Shown here: positions 5,392 through 7,068 of the stretch, one piece after another
Position numbering within the stretch: the stretch's first letter is position 1
Layout: each line of letters begins with the position of its first letter
NCBI GenBank assembly: GCA_028293095.1
Contig: JAQGPK010000084.1
Location: 1 to 7,068 of the forward strand
Source of the DNA: Chlamydiia bacterium
GTDB lineage: Bacteria; Chlamydiota; Chlamydiia; Chlamydiales; FEN-1388
Length of the DNA stretch: 7,068 nucleotides
Reading direction: 5' to 3'
The notes under the pieces: generated by a model
Told to the model about the DNA's origin: nothing
The model's input: the letters and a program-made list of their open reading frames with translations, nothing else
Databases searched by the model: none
Program-made: the position numbers and the translations under genes

Positions 5392-5901
5392 TTAAATAAG
5401 GTTTTTACCTTCACCAACTAAATCGATGTAAAATTGCAGCTCTTTAAAAGGGACATAAAAGAACTTTTTCGAAGCGTCTACGACCACAGCAGCTACATCA
5501 AAGGGTGGATATAAACCGAAGTCTTTTTCTGAGGCTCTAAAGCTATACAATCGTAATTTCTGATTTGTTGGAACAGGAATCATCGGCTTTTTCATATCAA
5601 ATAAAGGACTTTTAGACTTGACATATACAGAATAGGTAGCTTTTTGGCTTGGAGATATAACTCTTGAGGCCGACCGTAACATGCCAAATGATGTTAAAAA
5701 CCCTTTTTCATGCAGAAGCTCTCGTTCAACAAGCAACTCCCAATTTGCTCCTAGCCAATCGTCAATAAAGTCTCCGTCATCATCCCAATCATGATCTACC
5801 ATGAGGCTATCAATAGAGGGCCAGCAAGTGCATAAAAAATCTCGAAATTTTGTGATATGTTCTGTCACATCAATAGGTAACTTTTCCAGATCAACTATCA
5901 T
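5392..5901 (-). CDS. Family A orphan immunity-like protein, copy A5
   Basis: An intact 169-residue copy starting at the ATG at 5901. TAAGG lies about 7-10 bases upstream, and the leader TTAAAATG is shared with A1 and A2. It carries CWPSIDSLM, HDW, NWELLVERELL, SRVISPSQKATYSVYVKS, NQKLRLYSF and FGLYPPFDVAAVVVDASKKF. It departs from the family only at its end, where FYID is followed by LVGEGKNLI instead of SIE or IIE, right at the junction with the family C relic. It starts 27 bases after C2, so it is probably transcribed with the rhs gene entering from the right. No cognate toxin is visible; the function is inferred from the neighbourhood. Confidence 0.85.
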   Translation of the reverse strand: MIVDLEKLPIDVTEHITKFRDFLCTCWPSIDSLMVDHDWDDDGDFIDDWLGANWELLVERELLHEKGFLTSFGMLRSASRVISPSQKATYSVYVKSKSPLFDMKKPMIPVPTNQKLRLYSFRASEKDFGLYPPFDVAAVVVDASKKFFYVPFKELQFYIDLVGEGKNLI

Positions 5902-5928
5902 TTTAACTACCTTACAAATCGGCCGCTA

Positions 5929-6177
5929 TTAATCAGGAATTTTACGCATCTCCCAGAGAGCAGTTCTAGCGGAATTCAATACCTTTTCAAATTCAGAAAA
6001 TTTAAAATTCCAAGCTTTTTTGTCTAGTGAAGGGGCGATTTCTATCCTCATATTTTCTAGCCCTTCTTCTTGCGTCACAATTGCAACAAATTGCCCTTCA
6101 TAAAAAATTTCAGCACATAATTCATCATAGCCAACATCACTTGACATGATGATTTTAAATCTATCGAAATTCATCAT
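5929..6177 (-). CDS. Family C immunity-like protein C2, paralogue of C1
   Basis: An 82-residue acidic protein, MMNFDRFKIIMSSDVGYDEL to RKIPD. Two ATGs stand in tandem at 6177 and 6174, and AAGGAT lies about 8 bases upstream. It shares with C1 the pattern SD..Y.E, VA.VTQE.G..NM.IEI, L...W.F, a C-terminal A...L..M.KI, and its length. C1 and C2 are separated by 65 bases with no obvious terminator. As a diverged copy of the immunity gene next to T2, it may neutralise a variant toxin, a common arrangement in polymorphic toxin loci. Small, soluble and cytoplasmic by appearance. Confidence 0.8.
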   Translation of the reverse strand: MMNFDRFKIIMSSDVGYDELCAEIFYEGQFVAIVTQEEGLENMRIEIAPSLDKKAWNFKFSEFEKVLNSARTALWEMRKIPD

Positions 6178-6242
6178 CTACTTTATCCTTAACAACACTT
6201 CTTAGCTTCTTCCTAAATAAAAGAATTATCCAATTACAAATA

Positions 6243-6500
6243 TCATACTGAGTCTGAATCATCAATTTTCTGCATTTTTATGAGAAAATTTTTGGCTTGC
6301 TGAACCGCCTGTATGAATTTATCCACAGGAAAGCTCCAGGAAGTTCCAAGTTTATCTCGCGCAAAAATTTCTATTTCCATATTATCGATCCCTTTTTCTT
6401 GCGTCACCATAGCAACAGCCTCATTATCCCAAGAAATATCAACTACCATTTCTTCATAATCTAAATCGCTACATAGCTCGATTTCAAAGTCATTTTCCAT
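6243..6500 (-). CDS. Family C protein C1, probable immunity partner of toxin T2
   Basis: An 85-residue acidic protein, MENDFEIELCSDLDYEEMVV to IDDSDSV. I set the start at ATG 6500, not at the upstream in-frame ATG 6575. GAGAGGAG (6509-6516) lies 8 bases before 6500, and the extra 25 residues would only shadow the toxin gene. The ATG lies 11 bases inside the T2 stop region, so the two genes overlap and are probably translationally coupled. The core VAMVTQEKGIDNMEIEIF is shared with C2. I recall proteins of this pattern (SDL.YE.L.AEI, then QE.G...L.IE) next to toxins with the LTKAGR..EKHG motif, which supports a true toxin/immunity pair, but I cannot give a family name with certainty. Confidence 0.85.
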   Translation of the reverse strand: MENDFEIELCSDLDYEEMVVDISWDNEAVAMVTQEKGIDNMEIEIFARDKLGTSWSFPVDKFIQAVQQAKNFLIKMQKIDDSDSV

Positions 6501-7068
6501 AATCTTTACTCCTCTCAATAAAACCTCTAAATGATCCGTCACTTTCAATATATGCCCCTCTCCCATCTGGAGCATAAATTTTATATCCTTTATCTCCTAT
6601 TTTAATTATTTCTTTATTAGCATGATATAAAATCTCATTTAAATGAGATTGACCTTGCAAATTTTTATTTGCTATATTTCCAACAGCTTTAGGGAAAACA
6701 CTATCAGGGCGATTTCCATGTTTTTCTAGAGCACGTCCTGCTTTTGTTAAACCACCCCGATCCATAACCTGACCCGCTCTCGATAATTTATCTAAGCAAA
6801 CTTCTAGTTTTTGTTCTAGTACCGTAGCTACACTTCCACTAGGATCATTCGCCAGCATAGAGCCAATAGCATTAATAGTTGGTAGTGCCACTGAAGAAAC
6901 TTTCATTGCAGTAGCTGCACATGCTCCTGTTAACGTTGTTGAAACCGAAACAATTCTTCCACTAGCAAGCGCCAACGAGCCAGCTCCAAGAGAAGCTCCG
7001 CAAGTCATTGGAGCAAAAATTACACTGAAAGCTGTTATACCAGCCGTAAGAACAGCGGCTCTTTCAAA
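6490..7068 (-). CDS. Rhs protein C-terminus with toxin tip T2 (partial, enters from right edge)
   Basis: The frame is open from the window edge at 7068 for 192 codons to TGA at 6490-6492, so no start is expected here. Residues 1-77 are the hydrophobic pre-toxin segment (FERAAVLTAGITAFSV to ANDPSG), nearly identical to that of the T1 cassette. The tip (about 95-192) contains GLTKAGRALEKHGNRPDSVF (106-125), NLQGQ..LNEIL and APDGRGAYIESDGSFRGFIE (166-185). I recall this LTKAGR..KHG and DGRG...DG.F.GF pattern at the ends of Rhs, CdiA and related toxins, where an RNase (BECR-type fold) has been proposed; treat that as a moderate-confidence guess. His117 and the conserved Arg/Lys residues are candidate catalytic positions. 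C1 overlaps its end by 11 bases. Confidence 0.85.
   Translation of the reverse strand, partial: FERAAVLTAGITAFSVIFAPMTCGASLGAGSLALASGRIVSVSTTLTGACAATAMKVSSVALPTINAIGSMLANDPSGSVATVLEQKLEVCLDKLSRAGQVMDRGGLTKAGRALEKHGNRPDSVFPKAVGNIANKNLQGQSHLNEILYHANKEIIKIGDKGYKIYAPDGRGAYIESDGSFRGFIERSKDYGK
6509..6516 (-). promoter_or_regulatory. Shine-Dalgarno of C1 inside the T2 coding end
   Basis: GAGAGGAG lies 8 bases before the ATG at 6500. It decides the start of C1 and lies within the last codons of the T2 toxin. Confidence 0.7.
6836..7068 (-). repeat. Rhs pre-toxin direct repeat, copy 2 (in the T2 gene)
   Basis: Partner of 2111-2343 at an offset of exactly 4725 bp with no indels. The final 98 bases to the window edge (6971-7068) are identical to 2246-2343. 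Similarity ends where the two toxin tips diverge. The repeat should continue beyond the edge if the upstream rhs core resembles the fragment at 2344-3393. Confidence 0.92.

Noticed and set aside
6178..6242. Promoter or terminator between C1 and C2
   Set aside because: I saw no convincing -35/-10 pair or GC-rich hairpin with a T run on the minus strand.
6501..6575. 25-residue N-terminal extension of C1
   Set aside because: It lies entirely in the T2 coding region, while GAGAGGAG positions the start at 6500 and C2 starts at the equivalent place.

Overview
The window is a one-strand accessory locus of a polymorphic-toxin (Rhs) system. Every supported gene lies on the minus strand, so it reads right to left. 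The AT-rich base composition and the Rhs core wording (RWITPDPLGFGDGPNMYAYV, then DPYGL) remind me of Rhs proteins in environmental chlamydiae (Parachlamydiales). That assignment is recall, not proof. I see no rRNA, tRNA, CRISPR array, insertion sequence or clear terminator.

Layout in the direction of transcription: (1) 6490-7068 is the C-terminal end of an rhs gene that enters from beyond the right edge, with a toxin tip here called T2. (2) Two related small immunity-type genes follow (family C: C1 6243-6500, C2 5929-6177). (3) Family A copy A5 (5392-5901) is fused at its end to a 17-codon relic of a third family C gene. (4) A barstar-like immunity gene (5021-5305) is cut by an in-frame stop, and its missing C-terminus is still readable down to 4931. 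(5) A relic of unknown origin lies at 4821-4930. (6) An unrecognised 154-residue gene occupies 4350-4814. (7) Family A copy A4 (3815-4303) and family B copy B2 (3394-3744) follow. (8) A headless rhs fragment (1723-3393) carries a different toxin tip, T1. (9) Its likely immunity gene B1 (1375-1719) comes next. (10) Three tandem family A copies end the window: A3 828-1289, A2 335-739 (frameshifted) and A1 1-204 (runs off the left edge).

The two rhs pieces share a direct repeat (2111-2343 and 6836-7068, offset 4725 bp, no indels). Its last 98 bp are identical and run into the right edge. Up to that repeat the proteins are nearly the same; after it the toxins are unrelated. This is the expected architecture of an expressed rhs gene followed by a silent, displaced toxin/immunity cassette. 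Recombination through the shared core would exchange T2 for T1 and remove the immunity genes between them.

The most distinctive content is the immunity graveyard and array: a five-copy family (A) with no toxin partner in the window, paralogous pairs (B, C), a nonsense-broken barstar homologue, and several 3'-end relics at gene junctions. The array seems to have grown by tandem duplication and by recombination at gene ends. No established function is claimed for families A and B or for the 4350-4814 gene.
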